Position numbers and translations under genes: made by a program. Positions 22,722-37,559 of a stretch of DNA of 64,000 nucleotides are shown piece after piece (the first letter of the stretch is position 1; every line of letters starts with the position of its first letter). The notes beneath the pieces were generated by a model. It was not told where the DNA came from and ran no database searches. It worked only from the letters and a program-made list of their open reading frames with translations. Origin of the DNA: Saposhnikovia divaricata (Eukaryota; Streptophyta; Magnoliopsida; Apiales; Apiaceae); assembly GCA_036435485.1 (NCBI GenBank), contig CM071597.1, positions 146,813,647 through 146,877,646 on the forward strand, read 5' to 3'.

Positions 22722-24791
22722 AATAAATGGAAGACCCATCATAATCATTAAGAAAAGAATTAATTCTTATTTATTAAATACACCATCTATTTATCTTTAT
22801 AAGAAAAGAAATATAGAACATTAAAATATCAGTTTCTCTTCTAATATGATATAAAATCAGTTTCTCTTCTAACCATAAAAATAATTCCATAATTTCATAC
22901 CATTTTTTTTTCCTTTTTCAGTATATCAATCTGTAACCATTATCAATATTTTCTTTAAATACTTTGGTGATATCTGCTGTCGCCTGATACGTTAGGACGA
23001 TGATCAGTCGCCTAATCGTACCTGCTCTCTGTTTACTACTAGTAGAAGGAATGTCAATCATCCCTGGAGGAAGGCTCTCTGCTACATCCCCCTTCGGCAT
23101 CCGTTGGGCCGTAATAAAATATTGAGTGCTGGACTGTGCCGAACACAGCCTCCTACGCTTGCTGTTGCAATCCCCCTTTTTGTTAAATCGTTATTCCATT
23201 TATAAAAACACCATTCCACATTTTCCATTTTCCGTTTCCATTTCCATTCACATATATCATCACCTTTAAAATACATACATCATAATACTTTGATTATAAC
23301 TCAGATATCTCATCCGTATTTAATAAAGTCAAATATGCTCTTATATACACAAAATATTTCAACTATTTTAAAAGTATTAAATAATAACCAAATAATATTT
23401 ATTAAATCACAAATGTTTAAAGATTATTTTTAACATAATATCATGAACCATATAACCCTAGATAACAATTGATACCATTCTCTTTCATATCCCTTTAGAT
23501 CATAGAGTATATTCGCTCTTTCCATATTCATATCCATATCCAATAATCTCAACAAACAGGGAATATATCCCTAACTATATCATCATATAAGATTCATATA
23601 TTATCTACCAAAACAATTTTTTTCTTTAAACATAAACAGTTTATTGAAATAAGGATTAAAGAAATCTTGCCTCGATCTCTAAGTCCAAGAGGTATGATCC
23701 GATGTTCGTCTCAAGTATCTGTAGAAACGAAAAGGATCATCGTTAGAATTAAATGTCACTTACTCACTTAACCTTTATATAATAATACCCTTGACACTTA
23801 ATATATATTTAACATATCATTAATAACCCAAAAGTTCCAAGAACTTATCCATTATTAGACTCTCTAAAAGTTTCAGTGTTTTTCACCATTCCCTTAAGGA
23901 TCCCTTATTAACCACACTCTACTGTAAAATTTATCATAAATTATCAAATTCGAATTTTGACACAAGATCAGTGGGGTATGACTCTCTGTTCACCCTACAA
24001 TATTCTCCCAAAATTTCATAATTTTTAAAGGTGTTTAAGTATAGTAATTATGGCCTCAAAGTTGACACAATTGCACAGTCTCGGTTTCTGAACGCCTTTC
24101 ACTAAAACTCACTTTTCTCCTAACCCGTTCATTGGATTTTTACGTACTTTATGTCAAAACGATCTATGAATCAAGCTCTATCCTCTCCATGACCAGTTGG
24201 TACCCTTGACAGAAACCTAACCCTTCGAATTTCTGTCTAAAAAACAGAGCATCTTTATTTTAACGAAAATCGGACATTATAACGGCTATATTTTCATACT
24301 TTCCATATTATCAACCTTCCAAACTCATCATCCAACGCATATATCCTTCAACTCACCATGTGGTCATCATACCAACCATGGTTGTCCATACATAACACCT
24401 CCATATTTAATCAAATCACTTATAAACACACATATAATCATGATTTCATACTTTACACAAACTTTAATCTCTAAACTCACCATAATCTATCATAAAGGGG
24501 TGAGGATGTTTATACCTTCCTTGAAGCTTTAACACTCTTAATAAAGGTTTATAGTCCTTGATACACCTTGATACAACCTTAATATACCTTAATCTTTCAA
24601 AACAAAACACAAAACTCAAGTTAGTTACTATACCCCAGCTGAAAGAATTGGAAAAACGAGGTTCTTACCATACTTTTCTGGACGAGGCTCCTAAAGAAGA
24701 GTTATAGAGCATCTCAATACCTTTCCCATAAATCCATAAAATTACTATTCATTTAGGCACTGTAGCATTCTAAAAGTTAGGGGATATTACA
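22164..24791 (-). repeat. Array LTR 1 (2628 bp)
   Basis: Bounded on the plus strand by TGTGACAGCC and GGGGATATTACA. Contains an (AT)n tract near 22672-22720 and a small ORF at 22463-22582. It differs from LTRs 2-4 at many sites and shares several variants with LTR 5 (for example ACTTTTCTGGA near its right end), consistent with an outer, less homogenised copy. Confidence 0.92.
22463..22582 (-). CDS. Small basic ORF in array LTRs (39 aa), five copies
   Basis: ATG at 22582 on the minus strand, stop TAA at 22463. Copies stay open in all LTRs: 27421-27540, 32357-32476, 37316-37435, 42241-42360. The peptide starts MPILR, has a basic core (TPRKRVRERR) and contains IPEVA. It sits in the same place as the 38-aa ORF of the gypsy LTR at 6895, after the same AACAGCTAGG block. 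It would act as an upstream ORF or leader peptide in the element RNA; translation is not shown. Confidence 0.4.
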   Translation of the reverse strand: MPILRITPRKRVRERRPFERVLAPIPEVADRRVGIGRLM

Positions 24792-27121
24792 GTCTTCCCC
24801 CCTTAAAAGGATTCCGTCCCGGAATCACGTTGAAAATATCGATAAATACCTTTCTCACCTGACACCCTCTAATTCTCACATTACTTCCTCAATCCTTTAG
24901 TTTTTTCATAAACATCTTTATCTTGTCTGTGCAAAAATACACCAACATAAACTTGCTTGACATTCATCCACATGCCATTTAGCTTATCAATAGCAGTACT
25001 TTCACTATCTTTTTCTTGAAAATCTCCTCCTGTATTCAGTCATTCTATATTATCTCATCCCTACTTCCTCTTTTGACTGAGGGTATCGGCCACCACATTG
25101 GCCTCCCCTGAATGGTAGTGTATTTTATAGTCATAATCCTATATCCTCAAGTTTAATCTCCAACTATTGGTTAGCTATACCTTGATCTTTATCATGACAT
25201 AAAATATTAATACTCCATCATTGCTATATCTCATCTCTGTAAAATTTTCCAGAAAATAAACTATAATGATATTCCTTGAAACAATTGTAAGAAAACATTG
25301 GTTATAATATATATTCCTGTTCATAATTAAACAAGAATGTACTTTTCCTTTATCCTTGAAAAATATATTCTCACACTTTCTCTCATACTCTTAATCTCCT
25401 TTCTATAGAGTTCTCTGACCCTTAACAGATATTGATTTTGGATGACATGAGAATAACTTTCTTTTCCTAGATCATCATAGTTTATTTTCTAAACGATAGA
25501 TTATTCTTATCTAGATTGTCAACCCATTTACACCATTTATTGACTACGTGAATCTTAGAATATAGAAGATTTGGTCGATCCCTAATCCAATGAAACATTT
25601 ATATTTAATCTCATCTCTTGACGAAATTTCCCTTGGAATCTCGAGTTTCCTCGTATAATCATGTATACTCTAAACCTTGTTTCCATTATTCCATCCATTA
25701 ATGGAATCTTCAATATTCGAAATAATTGATAGAATTGAAGAAACTTTGAATTGAAAAACGAACCCAGATACAAGTAAGGGACCCACAACAATTTATAAGA
25801 TTAAGAGTTTTAAATAACTCTTATTCGAAATAAAATAATATCTGAGAAATCAATATGATGGAAGAACCCGTATGTCACACAAGTGAGGGCGTCCCCTCCG
25901 ACTTTCTATCACACAGATAGATCGTCCTTGTATATACATATAGGGTTGTTCCTCTTAGTTGAAGTAAGAAATATAGAGGAAAATTTAAATCACAATGATA
26001 AATACCATCTTCCGAAAATAATCTTAGAAGAATATTTTGACTAAGATAGATAAAATACAATTTTAAAACACATTCCAAAGGTACCAGAAAGTTATGAAAA
26101 GATACCGGCCCTGAATGAATAATTACCCAGCAGTGGAGGAAAATTTGAAACTCAATAATATAATTTAGCTGGGTTTTAGGAAATTTGAAAGTAGTTACCG
26201 TTAATAGCCTCTGCCCAAATGAAAAAAAAAATCCCAATAATTGAAGGTTTTCCTGAAATACTATTTATATCTTAGACTGCGTACTCTCCAAAATTTCTTA
26301 AATTTGGCACTCACCAATTTGCCTTAACCTATCATCTGATATTCCAAATTATCGTAATTTACCTAGTCGTGACTTGGCTCGATACTTTCTGCATTTATCC
26401 ATAATGAAACACAATCTTCTGATTGATCTTCTTGGCCTAACACTGCTCCGGTATCAAGGACCTTTCAAACTATACTTTATAATTGTATATTCTAATATAC
26501 CCTATATACTCACGAGGTTATCTAACGTACACTACCCGATACATCAAATATTCCCTTTTCTCATATCAATCCCGTGTGCTACATAAGCTTAACAATTTTG
26601 ACATAATAGCCTTTTCATTTAAGTCATTCTCGGAATTTCTCAGTCTGTCTTGGTCCTTAAGGTATATCTTGGCTTTACCGACCAATCTCAATTTCACCAT
26701 TTCATCTCCACAAACAATCAGTGTCTATTCACCAATCTACTTATACTATTACCTCAAACTCCCTTAAACTTAAGAAGATTTAAATACCCGTACCATCATA
26801 TTGAAATTTTCTATAATTCGGGAAGTAAATAACTATTCCATGAATCCACTAAAATCACCTTAACTTCATGTCTCGGGCAATCTATGCCCTTACCAATCAA
26901 TACTTGTCTCTAAGGATTCTTTAACAAACACCCATAACCACAAAAAGTGAGGTCTATATCAACACTTTCCTCACCATAGCATTTCAACCCTAACTTAACC
27001 ATTGGTACTATATCAAATAGTCCAACACGAACTCTACATGAGTTCTGACGTTCTCACATAACTATACACACTCCTACTCACTCTCGTTCCTGAGCAATAT
27101 GACTCTAGCTCTGATACCAAC
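24792..27121 (-). mobile_element. Array internal region 1 (2330 bp), decayed gypsy pol traces
   Basis: Begins on the plus strand with the complement of the polypurine tract (GTCTTCCCCCCTTAA). At 25071-25140 the minus strand encodes a stretch like the RNase H end of the gypsy at 1-2655 (DYDYKIHYHSG, then NVVADTLSQ), with frame breaks around it. Near 26860-26890 a fragment reading IDCPRHEVKVIL resembles the end of a gypsy protease. gag, most of RT and integrase are missing or unrecognisable. Frames of 60-120 aa here have no domain and are not called. It shares CGAAATTTCCCTTGG near 25620 with internal 5. Confidence 0.82.
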
Positions 27122-27633
27122 TGTGACAGCCCCAAAACCGGGGTCAGGAATCCAGGCCGTCACGGACCAATTTCCATTTAATAACATTCTACTCTTGGCA
27201 GTTGAAATATAAATGCGTAATAAAACTCACACAATAGACCCCACACTTAATAATAATATTACACACCAGTCATATGCTTAGAGAACAACATCCACAATAT
27301 TATAAGTTTAAAGTTAAGCAGTTATTACAACCCAAAATCTTACTTAAGAACATTGTTGAATAATACTTCTACAGGAAGCATTTCAACAACCAAAGTTTAT
27401 TATACAATTACACACTTAATTTACATAAGTCTACCAATACCCACTCGTCTATCAGCTACCTCAGGGATAGGCGCCAACACTCTCTCAAAAGGTCGTCTTT
27501 CCCTTACCCTCTTGCGGGGTGTAGTGCGGAGTATCGGCATTTGACCTAGCTGTTATATACATAAGTAGCAAGAGTGAGCTATAATAGCTCAGCAAGATAA
27601 ATTTTTTAAACCGGCATCAAAGAAAAACACACA

Positions 27634-27675
<42 letters not shown>

Positions 27676-29738
27676 TGGAAGACCCATCATAATCATTAAG
27701 AAAAGAATTAATTCTTATTTATTAAATACACCATCTATTTATCTTTATAAGAAAAGAAATATAGAACATTAAAATATCAGTTTCTCTTCTAATATGATAT
27801 AAAATCAGTTTCTCTTCTAACCATAAAAATAATTCCATAATTTTATACCATTTTTTTTCCTTTTTCAGTATGTCAATCTGTAACCATTATCAATTCTTTC
27901 TTTAAATACTTTGGGGATATCTGCTGTCGCCTGATACGTTAGGACGATGATCAGTCGCCTAATCATACCTGCTCTCTGTTTACTACTAGTAGAAGGAATG
28001 TCAATCATCCCTGGAGGAAGGCTCTCTGCTACATCCCCCTTCGGCATCCGTTGGGCCGTAATAAAATATTGAGTGCTGGACTGTGCCGAACACAGCCTCT
28101 TACGCTTGCTGTTGCAATCCCCCTTTTTGTTAAATCGTTATTCCATTTATAAAAACACCATTCCACATTTTCCATTTTCCGTTTCCATTTCCATTCACAT
28201 ATATCATCACCTTTAAAATACATACATCATAATACTTTGATTATAACTCAGATATCTCCTCCGTATTTAATAAAGTCAAATATGCTCTTATATACACAAA
28301 ATATTTCAACTATTTTAAAAGTATTAAATAATAACCAAATAATATTTATTAAATCACAAATGTTTAAAGATTATTTTTAACATAATATCATGAACCATAT
28401 AACCCTAGATAACAACTGATGCCATTCTCTTTCATATCCCTTTAGATCATAGAGTATATTCGCTCTTTCCATATTCATATCCATATCCAATAATCTCAAC
28501 AAACAGGGAATATATCCCTAACCATATCATCATATAAGATTCATATATTATCTACCAAAACCATTTTTTTCTTTAAACATAAACAGTTTATTGAAATAAG
28601 GATAAAAGAAATCCTGCCTTGATCTCTAAGTCCAAGAGGTATGATCCGATGTTCGTCTCAAGTATCTGTAGAAACGAAAAGGATCATCGTTAGAATTATA
28701 TGTCACTTACTCACTTAACCTTTATATAATAATACCCTTGACACTTAATATATATTTAACATATCATTAATAACCCAAAAGTTCCAAGAACTTATCCATT
28801 ATTAGACTCTCTAAAAGTTTCAGTGTTTTTCACCATTCCCTTAAGGATCCCTTATTAACCACACTCTACTGTAAAATTTATCATAAATTATCAAATTCGA
28901 ATTTTGACACAAGATCACTGGGGTATGACTCTCTGTTCACCCTACAATATTCTCCCAAAATTTCATAATTTTTAAAGGTGTTTAAGTATAGTAATTATGG
29001 CCTCAAAGTTGACACAATTGCACAGTCTCGGTTTCTGAACGCCTTTCACTAAAACTCACTTTTCTCCTAACCCGTTCATTGGATTTTTACGTACTTTATG
29101 TCAAAACGATCTATGAATCAAGCTCTATCCTCTCCATGACCAGTTGGTACCCTTGACAGAAACCTAACCCTTCGAATTTCTGTCTAAAAAACAGAGCATC
29201 TTTATTTTAACGAAAATCGGACATTATAACGGCTATATTTTCATACTTTCCATATTATCAACCTTCCAAACTCATCATCCAACGCATATATCCTTCAACT
29301 CACCATGTGGTCATCATACCAACCATGGTTGTCCATACATAACACCTCCATATTCAATCAAATCACTTATAAACACACATATAATCATGATTTTATACTT
29401 TACACAAACTTTAATCTCTAAACTCACCATAATCTATCATAAAGGGGTGAGGATGTTTATACCTTCCTTGAAGCTTTAACACTCTTAATAAAGGTTTATA
29501 GTCCTTGATACACCTTGATACAACCTTAATATACCTTAATCTTTCAAAACAAAACACAAAACTCAAGTTAGTTACTATACCCCAGCTGAAAGAATTGGAA
29601 AAACGAGGTTCTTACCATACTTATCTGGACGAGGCTCCTAAAGAAGAGTTGTAGAGCATCTCAATACCTTTTCCATAAATCCATAAAATTACTATTCATT
29701 TAGGCACTGTAGCATTCTAAAAGTTAGGGGATATTACA
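27122..29738 (-). repeat. Array LTR 2 (2617 bp)
   Basis: Same ends as LTR 1. Carries the core variants shared with LTRs 3 and 4 at its right end (ACTTATCTGGACG; altered PPT flank CCCCCATAAAAG). Confidence 0.92.
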
Positions 29739-32057
29739 GTCTTCCCCCATAAAAGTATTCCGTCCCGGAATCACGTTGAAAATATCGATAAATACCTTTC
29801 TCACCTGACACCCTCTAATTCTCACATTACTTCCTCCATCCTTTAGTTCTTTCATAAACATCTCTATCGTGTCTGTGCAAAAATACACCAACATAAACTT
29901 GCTTGTCATTCATCCACATGCCATTTAGATTATCAATAGCAGTACTTTCACTATCTTTTTCTTGCAAATCTCCTACCGTATTCAGTCATTCTATATTATC
30001 TCATCTCTCCTTCCTCTTTTGACTGAGGGTATCGGCCACCACATTGGCCTCCCCTGAATGGTAGTGTATTTTATAGTCATAATCCTATATCCTCAAGTTT
30101 AATCTCCAACTATTGGTTAGCTATACCTTGATCTTTATCATGACATAAAATATTAATACTCCAACATTTCTATATCTCATCTCTGTAAAATTTTCCAGAA
30201 AATAAACTATAATGATATTCCTTGAAACAATTGTAAGAAAACATTGGTTATAATATATATTTCCTGTTCATACTTAAACAAGAATGTATTTTTCCTTTAT
30301 CCTTGAAAAATATATTCTCACACTTTCTCTCATACTCTTAATCTCCTTTCTATAGAGTTCTCTGACCCTTAACATATATTGATTTTGGAAGACATGAGAA
30401 TAACTTTCTTTTCCTAGATCATCATAGTTTATTTTCTAAACGATAGATTATTCTTATCTAGATTGTCAACCCATTTAAACCATTTATTGACTACGTGAAT
30501 CTTAGAATATAGAAGATTTGGTCGATCCCTAATCCAATGAAACATTTGTATTTAATCTCATCTCTTGACGACCCTTGGAATCTCGAGTTTCCTCGTATAA
30601 TCACGTATACTCTAAACCTTGCTTCCATTATTCCATCCATTAATGGAATCTTCAATATTCGAAATAATTGATAGAATTCAAGAAACTTGAATTGAAACGA
30701 ACCCAGATACAAGTAAGGGTCCCACAACAATTTATAAGATTAAGAGTTTTAAATAACTCTTATTCGAAACAAAAGAATATCTGAGAAATCAATATGATGG
30801 AAGAACCCGTATGTCACACAAGTGAGGGCGTCCCCTCCGACTTTCTATCACACAGACAGATCGTCCTTGTATATACATATAGGGTTGTTCCTCTTAGTTG
30901 AAGTAAGAAATATAGAGGAAAATTTAAATCACAATGATAAATACCATCTTTCGAAAATAATCTTAGAAGAATATTTTGACTAAGATAGATAAAATACAAT
31001 TTTGAAATACATTCCAAAGGTACCAGAAAGTTATGAAAAGATACCGGCTCTGAATGAATAATTACCCACCAGTAGAGGAAAATTTGAAACTCAATAATAT
31101 AAGTTAGCTGGGCTTTAGGAAATTTGAAAGTAGTTACCGTTAATAGCCTCTGCCCAAATGAAAAAAAAATCCCAATAATGGAAGGTTTTCCTCAAATACT
31201 ATTTATATCTTAGACTGTGTACTCTCCAAAATTTCTTAAATTTGGCACTGACCAATTTACCTTAACCTATCATCTGATATTCCCAATTATCGTAATTTAC
31301 CTAGTCGTGACTTGGCTCGATACTTTTTGCATTTATCCATAATTTAACACAATCTTCTGATTGATCGTCTTGGCCTAACACCGCTCCGGTATCAAGGACC
31401 TTTCAAACTATACTTTATAATTGTATATTCTAATATACCCTATATACTCACGAGGTTATCTAACGTACACTACCCGATACATCAAATATTCCCTTTTCTC
31501 ATATCAATCCCGTGTGCTACATACTTAACACTTTTGACAAAATAACCTTTTCATTTAAGTCATTCTCGGAATTTCTCAGTCTGTCTTGGTCCTTAAGGTA
31601 TATCTTGGCTTTACCGACCAATCTCAATTTCACCATTTCATCTCCACAAACAATCAGTGTCTATTCATCAATCTACTTACACTATTACCTCAAACTCCCT
31701 TAAACTTAAGAAGATTTAAATACCCGTACCATCATATTGAAATTTTCTATAATTTGGGAAGTAAATAACTATTCCATGAATCCACTAAAATCACCTTAAC
31801 TTCATGTCTCGGGCAATCTATGCCCTTACCAATCAATACTTGTCTCTAAGGATTCTTTAACAAACATCCATAACCACAAAAAGTGAGGTCTATATCAACA
31901 CTTTCCTCACCATAGCATTTCAACCCTAACTTAACCATTGGTACTATATCAAATAGTCCAACACGAACTCTACATGAGTTCTGACGTTATCACATAACTA
32001 TACACACTCCTACTCACTCTCGTTCCTGAGCAATATGACTCTAGCTCTGATACCAAC
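29739..32057 (-). mobile_element. Array internal region 2 (2319 bp)
   Basis: Same length as internals 3 and 4, with the core-type shortening CGACCCTTGG near 30570. Shows the same RNase H remnant, without an intact frame. Confidence 0.88.
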
Positions 32058-32561
32058 TGTGACAGCCCCAAAACCGGGGTCAGGAATCCAGGCCGTCACG
32101 GACCAATTTCCATTTAATAACATTCTACTCTTGGCAGTTGAAATATAAATGCGTAATAAAACTCACACAATAGACCCCACACTTAATAATAATATTACAC
32201 ACCAGTCATATGCTCAGAGAACAACATCCACAATATTATAAGTTTAAAGTTAAGCAGTTATTACAACCCAAAATCTTACTTAAGAACATTGTTGAATAAT
32301 ACTTCTACAGGAAGCATTTCAACAACCAAAGTTTATTACACACTTACACACTTAATTTACATAAGTCTACCAATACCCACTCGTCTATCAGCTACCTCAG
32401 GGATAGGCGCCAACACTCTCTCAAAAGGTCGTCTTTCCCTTACCCTCTTGCGGGGTGTAGTGCGGAGTATCGGCATTTTACCTACCTGTTATATACATAA
32501 GTAGCAAGAGTGAGCTATAATAGCTCAGCAAGATAAATTTTTTAAACCGGCATCAAAGAAA

Positions 32562-32633
<72 letters not shown>

Positions 32634-34697
32634 TGGAAGACCCATCATAATCATTAAGAAAAGAATTAATTCTTATTTATTAAATACACCATCTATTTAT
32701 CTTTATAAGAAAAGAAATATAGAACATTAAAATATCAGTTTCTCTTCTAATATGATATAAAATCAGTTTCTCTTCTAACCATAAAAATAATTCCATAATT
32801 TCATACCATTTTTTTTTCCTTTTTCAGTATGTCAATCTGTAACCATTATCAATTCTTTCTTTAAATACTTTGGGGATATCTGCTGTCGCCTGATACGTTA
32901 GGACGATGATCAGTCGCCTAATCGTACCTGCTCGCTGTTTACTACTAGTAGAAGGAATGTCAATCATCCCTGGAGGAAGGCTCTCTGCTACATCCCCCTT
33001 CGGCATCCGTTGGGCCGTAATAAAATATTGAGTGCTGGACTGTGCCGAACACAGCCTCTTACGCTTGCTGTTGCAATCCCCCTTTTTGTTAAATCGTTAT
33101 TCCATTTATAAAAACACCATTCCGCATTTTCCATTTTCCGTTTCCATTTCCATTCACATATATCATCACCTTTAAAATACATACATCATAATACTTTGAT
33201 TATAACTCAGATATCTCCTCCGTATTTAATAAAGTCAAATATGCTCTTATATACACAAAATATTTCAACTATTTTAAAAGTATTAAATAATAACCAAATA
33301 ATATTTATTAAATCACAAATGTTTAAAGATTATTTTTAACATAATATCATGAACCATATAACCCTAGATAACAACTGATGCCATTCTCTTTCATATCCCT
33401 TTAGATCATAGAGTATATTCGCTCTTTCCATATTCATATCCATATCCAATAATCTCAACAAACAGGGAATATATCCCTAACCATATCATCATATAAGATT
33501 CATATATTATCTACCAAAACCATTTTTTTCTTTAAACATAAACAGTTTATTGAAATAAGGATAAAAGAAATCCTGCCTTGATCTCTAAGTCCAAGAGGTA
33601 TGATCCGATGTTCGTCTCAAGTATCTGTAGAAACGAAAAGGATCATCGTTAGAATTATATGTCACTTACTCACTTAACCTTTATATAATAATACCCTTGA
33701 CACTTAATATATATTTAACATATCATTAATAACCCAAAAGTTCCAAGAACTTATCCATTATTAGACTCTCTAAAAGTTTCAGTGTTTTTCACCATTCCCT
33801 TAAGGATCCCTTATTAACCACACTCTACTGTAAAATTTATCATAAATTATCAAATTCGAATTTTGACACAAGATCACTGGGGTATGACTCTCTGTTCACC
33901 CTACAATATTCTCCCAAAATTTCATAATTTTTAAAGGTGTTTAAGTATAGTAATTATGGCCTCAAAGTTGACACAATTGCACAGTCTCGGTTTCTGAACG
34001 CCTTTCACTAAAACTCACTTTTCTCCTAACCCGTTCATTGGATTTTTACGTACTTTATGTCAAAACGATCTATGAATCAAGCTCTATCCTCTCCATGACC
34101 AGTTGGTACCCTTGACAGAAACCTAACCCTTCGAATTTCTGTCTAAAAAACAGAGCATCTTTATTTTAACGAAAATCGGACATTATAACGGCTATATTTT
34201 CATACTTTCCATATTATCAACCTTCCAAACTCATCATCCAACGCATATATCCTTCAACTCACCATGTGGTCATCATACCAACCATGGTTGTCCATACATA
34301 ACACCTCCATATTCAATCAAATCACTTATAAACACACATATAATCATGATTTTATACTTTACACAAACTTTAATCTCTAAACTCACCATAATCTATCATA
34401 AAGGGGTGAGGATGTTTATACCTTCCTTGAAGCTTTAACACTCTTAATAAAGGTTTATAGTCCTTGATACACCTTGATACAACCTTAATATACCTTAATC
34501 TTTCAAAACAAAACACAAAACTCAAGTTAGTTACTATACCCCAGCTGAAAGAATTGGAAAAACGAGGTTCTTACCATACTTATCTGGACGAGGCTCCTAA
34601 AGAAGAGTTGTAGAGCATCTCAATACCTTTTCCATAAATCCATAAAATTACTATTCATTTAGGCACTGTAGCATTCTAAAAGTTAGGGGATATTACA
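32058..34697 (-). repeat. Array LTR 3 (2640 bp)
   Basis: Left part shares CGGCATTTTACCTACC and TGCTCGCTG with LTR 4; the rest follows LTR 2. Long (AT)n tract at about 32564-32626. Confidence 0.92.
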
Positions 34698-37016
34698 GTC
34701 TTCCCCCATAAAAGTATTCCGTCCCGGAATCACGTTGAAAATATCGATAAATACCTTTCTCACCTGACACCCTCTAATTCTCACATTACTTCCTCCATCC
34801 TTTAGTTCTTTCATAAACATCTCTATCGTGTCTGTGCAAAAATACACCAACATAAACTTGCTTGTCATTCATCCACATGCCATTTAGATTATCAATAGCA
34901 GTACTTTCACTATCTTTTTCTTGCAAATCTCCTACCGTATTCAGTCATTCTATATTATCTCATCTCTCCTTCCTCTTTTGACTGAGGGTATCGGCCACCA
35001 CATTGGCCTCCCCTGAATGGTAGTGTATTTTATAGTCATAATCCTATATCCTCAAGTTTAATCTCCAACTATTGGTTAGCTATACCTTGATCTTTATCAT
35101 GACATAAAATATTAATACTCCAACATTTCTATATCTCATCTCTGTAAAATTTTCCAGAAAATAAACTATAATGATATTCCTTGAAACAATTGTAAGAAAA
35201 CATTGGTTATAATATATATTTCCTGTTCATACTTAAACAAGAATGTATTTTTCCTTTATCCTTGAAAAATATATTCTCACACTTTCTCTCATACTCTTAA
35301 TCTCCTTTCTATAGAGTTCTCTGACCCTTAACATATATTGATTTTGGAAGACATGAGAATAACTTTCTTTTCCTAGATCATCATAGTTTATTTTCTAAAC
35401 GATAGATTATTCTTATCTAGATTGTCAACCCATTTAAACCATTTATTGACTACGTGAATCTTAGAATATAGAAGATTTGGTCGATCCCTAATCCAATGAA
35501 ACATTTGTATTTAATCTCATCTCTTGACGACCCTTGGAATCTCGAGTTTCCTCGTATAATCACGTATACTCTAAACCTTGCTTCCATTATTCCATCCATT
35601 AATGGAATCTTCAATATTCGAAATAATTGATAGAATTCAAGAAACTTGAATTGAAACGAACCTAGATACAAGTAAGGGTCCCACAACAATTTATAAGATT
35701 AAGAGTTTTAAATAACTCTTATTCGAAACAAAAGAATATCTGAGAAATCAATATGATGGAAGAACCCGTATGTCACACAAGTGAGGGCGTCCCCTCCGAC
35801 TTTCTATCACACAGACAGATCGTCCTTGTATATACATATAGGGTTGTTCCTCTTAGTTGAAGTAAGAAATATAGAGGAAAATTTAAATCACAATGATAAA
35901 TACCATCTTTCGAAAATAATCTTAGAAGAATATTTTGACTAAGATAGATAAAATACAATTTTGAAATACATTCCAAAGGTACCAGAAAGTTATGAAAAGA
36001 TACCGGCTCTGAATGAATAATTACCCACCAGTAGAGGAAAATTTGAAACTCAATAATATAAGTTAGCTGGGCTTTAGGAAATTTGAAAGTAGTTACCGTT
36101 AATAGCCTCTGCCCAAATGAAAAAAAAATCCCAATAATGGAAGGTTTTCCTCAAATACTATTTATATCTTAGACTGTGTACTCTCCAAAATTTCTTAAAT
36201 TTGGCACTGACCAATTTACCTTAACCTATCATCTGATATTCCCAATTATCGTAATTTACCTAGTCGTGACTTGGCTCGATACTTTTTGCATTTATCCATA
36301 ATTTAACACAATCTTCTGATTGATCGTCTTGGCCTAACACCGCTCCGGTATCAAGGACCTTTCAAACTATACTTTATAATTGTATATTCTAATATACCCT
36401 ATATACTCACGAGGTTATCTAACGTACACTACCCGATACATCAAATATTCCCTTTTCTCATATCAATCCCGTGTGCTACATACTTAACACTTTTGACAAA
36501 ATAACCTTTTCATTTAAGTCATTCTCGGAATTTTTCAGTCTGTCTTGGTCCTTAAGGTATATCTTGGCTTTACCGACCAATCTCAATTTCACCATTTCAT
36601 CTCCACAAACAATCAGTGTCTATTCATCAATCTACTTACACTATTACCTCAAACTCCCTTAAACTTAAGAAGATTTAAATACCCGTACCATCATATTGAA
36701 ATTTTCTATAATTTGGGAAGTAAATAACTATTCCATGAATCCACTAAAATCACCTTAACTTCATGTCTCGGGCAATCTATGCCCTTACCAATCAATACTT
36801 GTCTCTAAGGATTCTTTAACAAACATCCATAACCACAAAAAGTGAGGTCTATATCAACACTTTCCTCACCATAGCATTTCAACCCTAACTTAACCATTGG
36901 TACTATATCAAATAGTCCAACACGAACTCTACATGAGTTCTGACGTTCTCACATAACTATACACACTCCTACTCACTCTCGTTCCTGAGCAATATGACTC
37001 TAGCTCTGATACCAAC
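34698..37016 (-). mobile_element. Array internal region 3 (2319 bp)
   Basis: Nearly identical to internals 2 and 4 and of the same length; no intact coding frame. Confidence 0.88.
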
Positions 37017-37520
37017 TGTGACAGCCCCAAAACCGGGGTCAGGAATCCAGGCCGTCACGGACCAATTTCCATTTAATAACATTCTACTCTTGGCAGTTGA
37101 AATATAAATGCGTAATAAAACTCACACAATAGACCCCACACTTAATAATAATATTACACACCAGTCATATGCTCAGAGAACAACATCCACAATATTATAA
37201 GTTTAAAGTTAAGCAGTTATTACAACCCAAAATCTTACTTAAGAACATTGTTGAATAATACTTCTACAGGAAGCATTTCAACAACCAAAGTTTATTACAC
37301 ACTTACACACTTAATTTACATAAGTCTACCAATACCCACTCGTCTATCAGCTACCTCAGGGATAGGCGCCAACACTCTCTCAAAAGGTCGTCTTTCCCTT
37401 ACCCTCTTGCGGGGTGTAGTGCGGAGTATCGGCATTTTACCTACCTGTTATATACATAAGTAGCAAGAGTGAGCTATAATAGCTCAGCAAGATAAATTTT
37501 TTAAACCGGCATCAAAGAAA

Positions 37521-37559
<39 letters not shown>
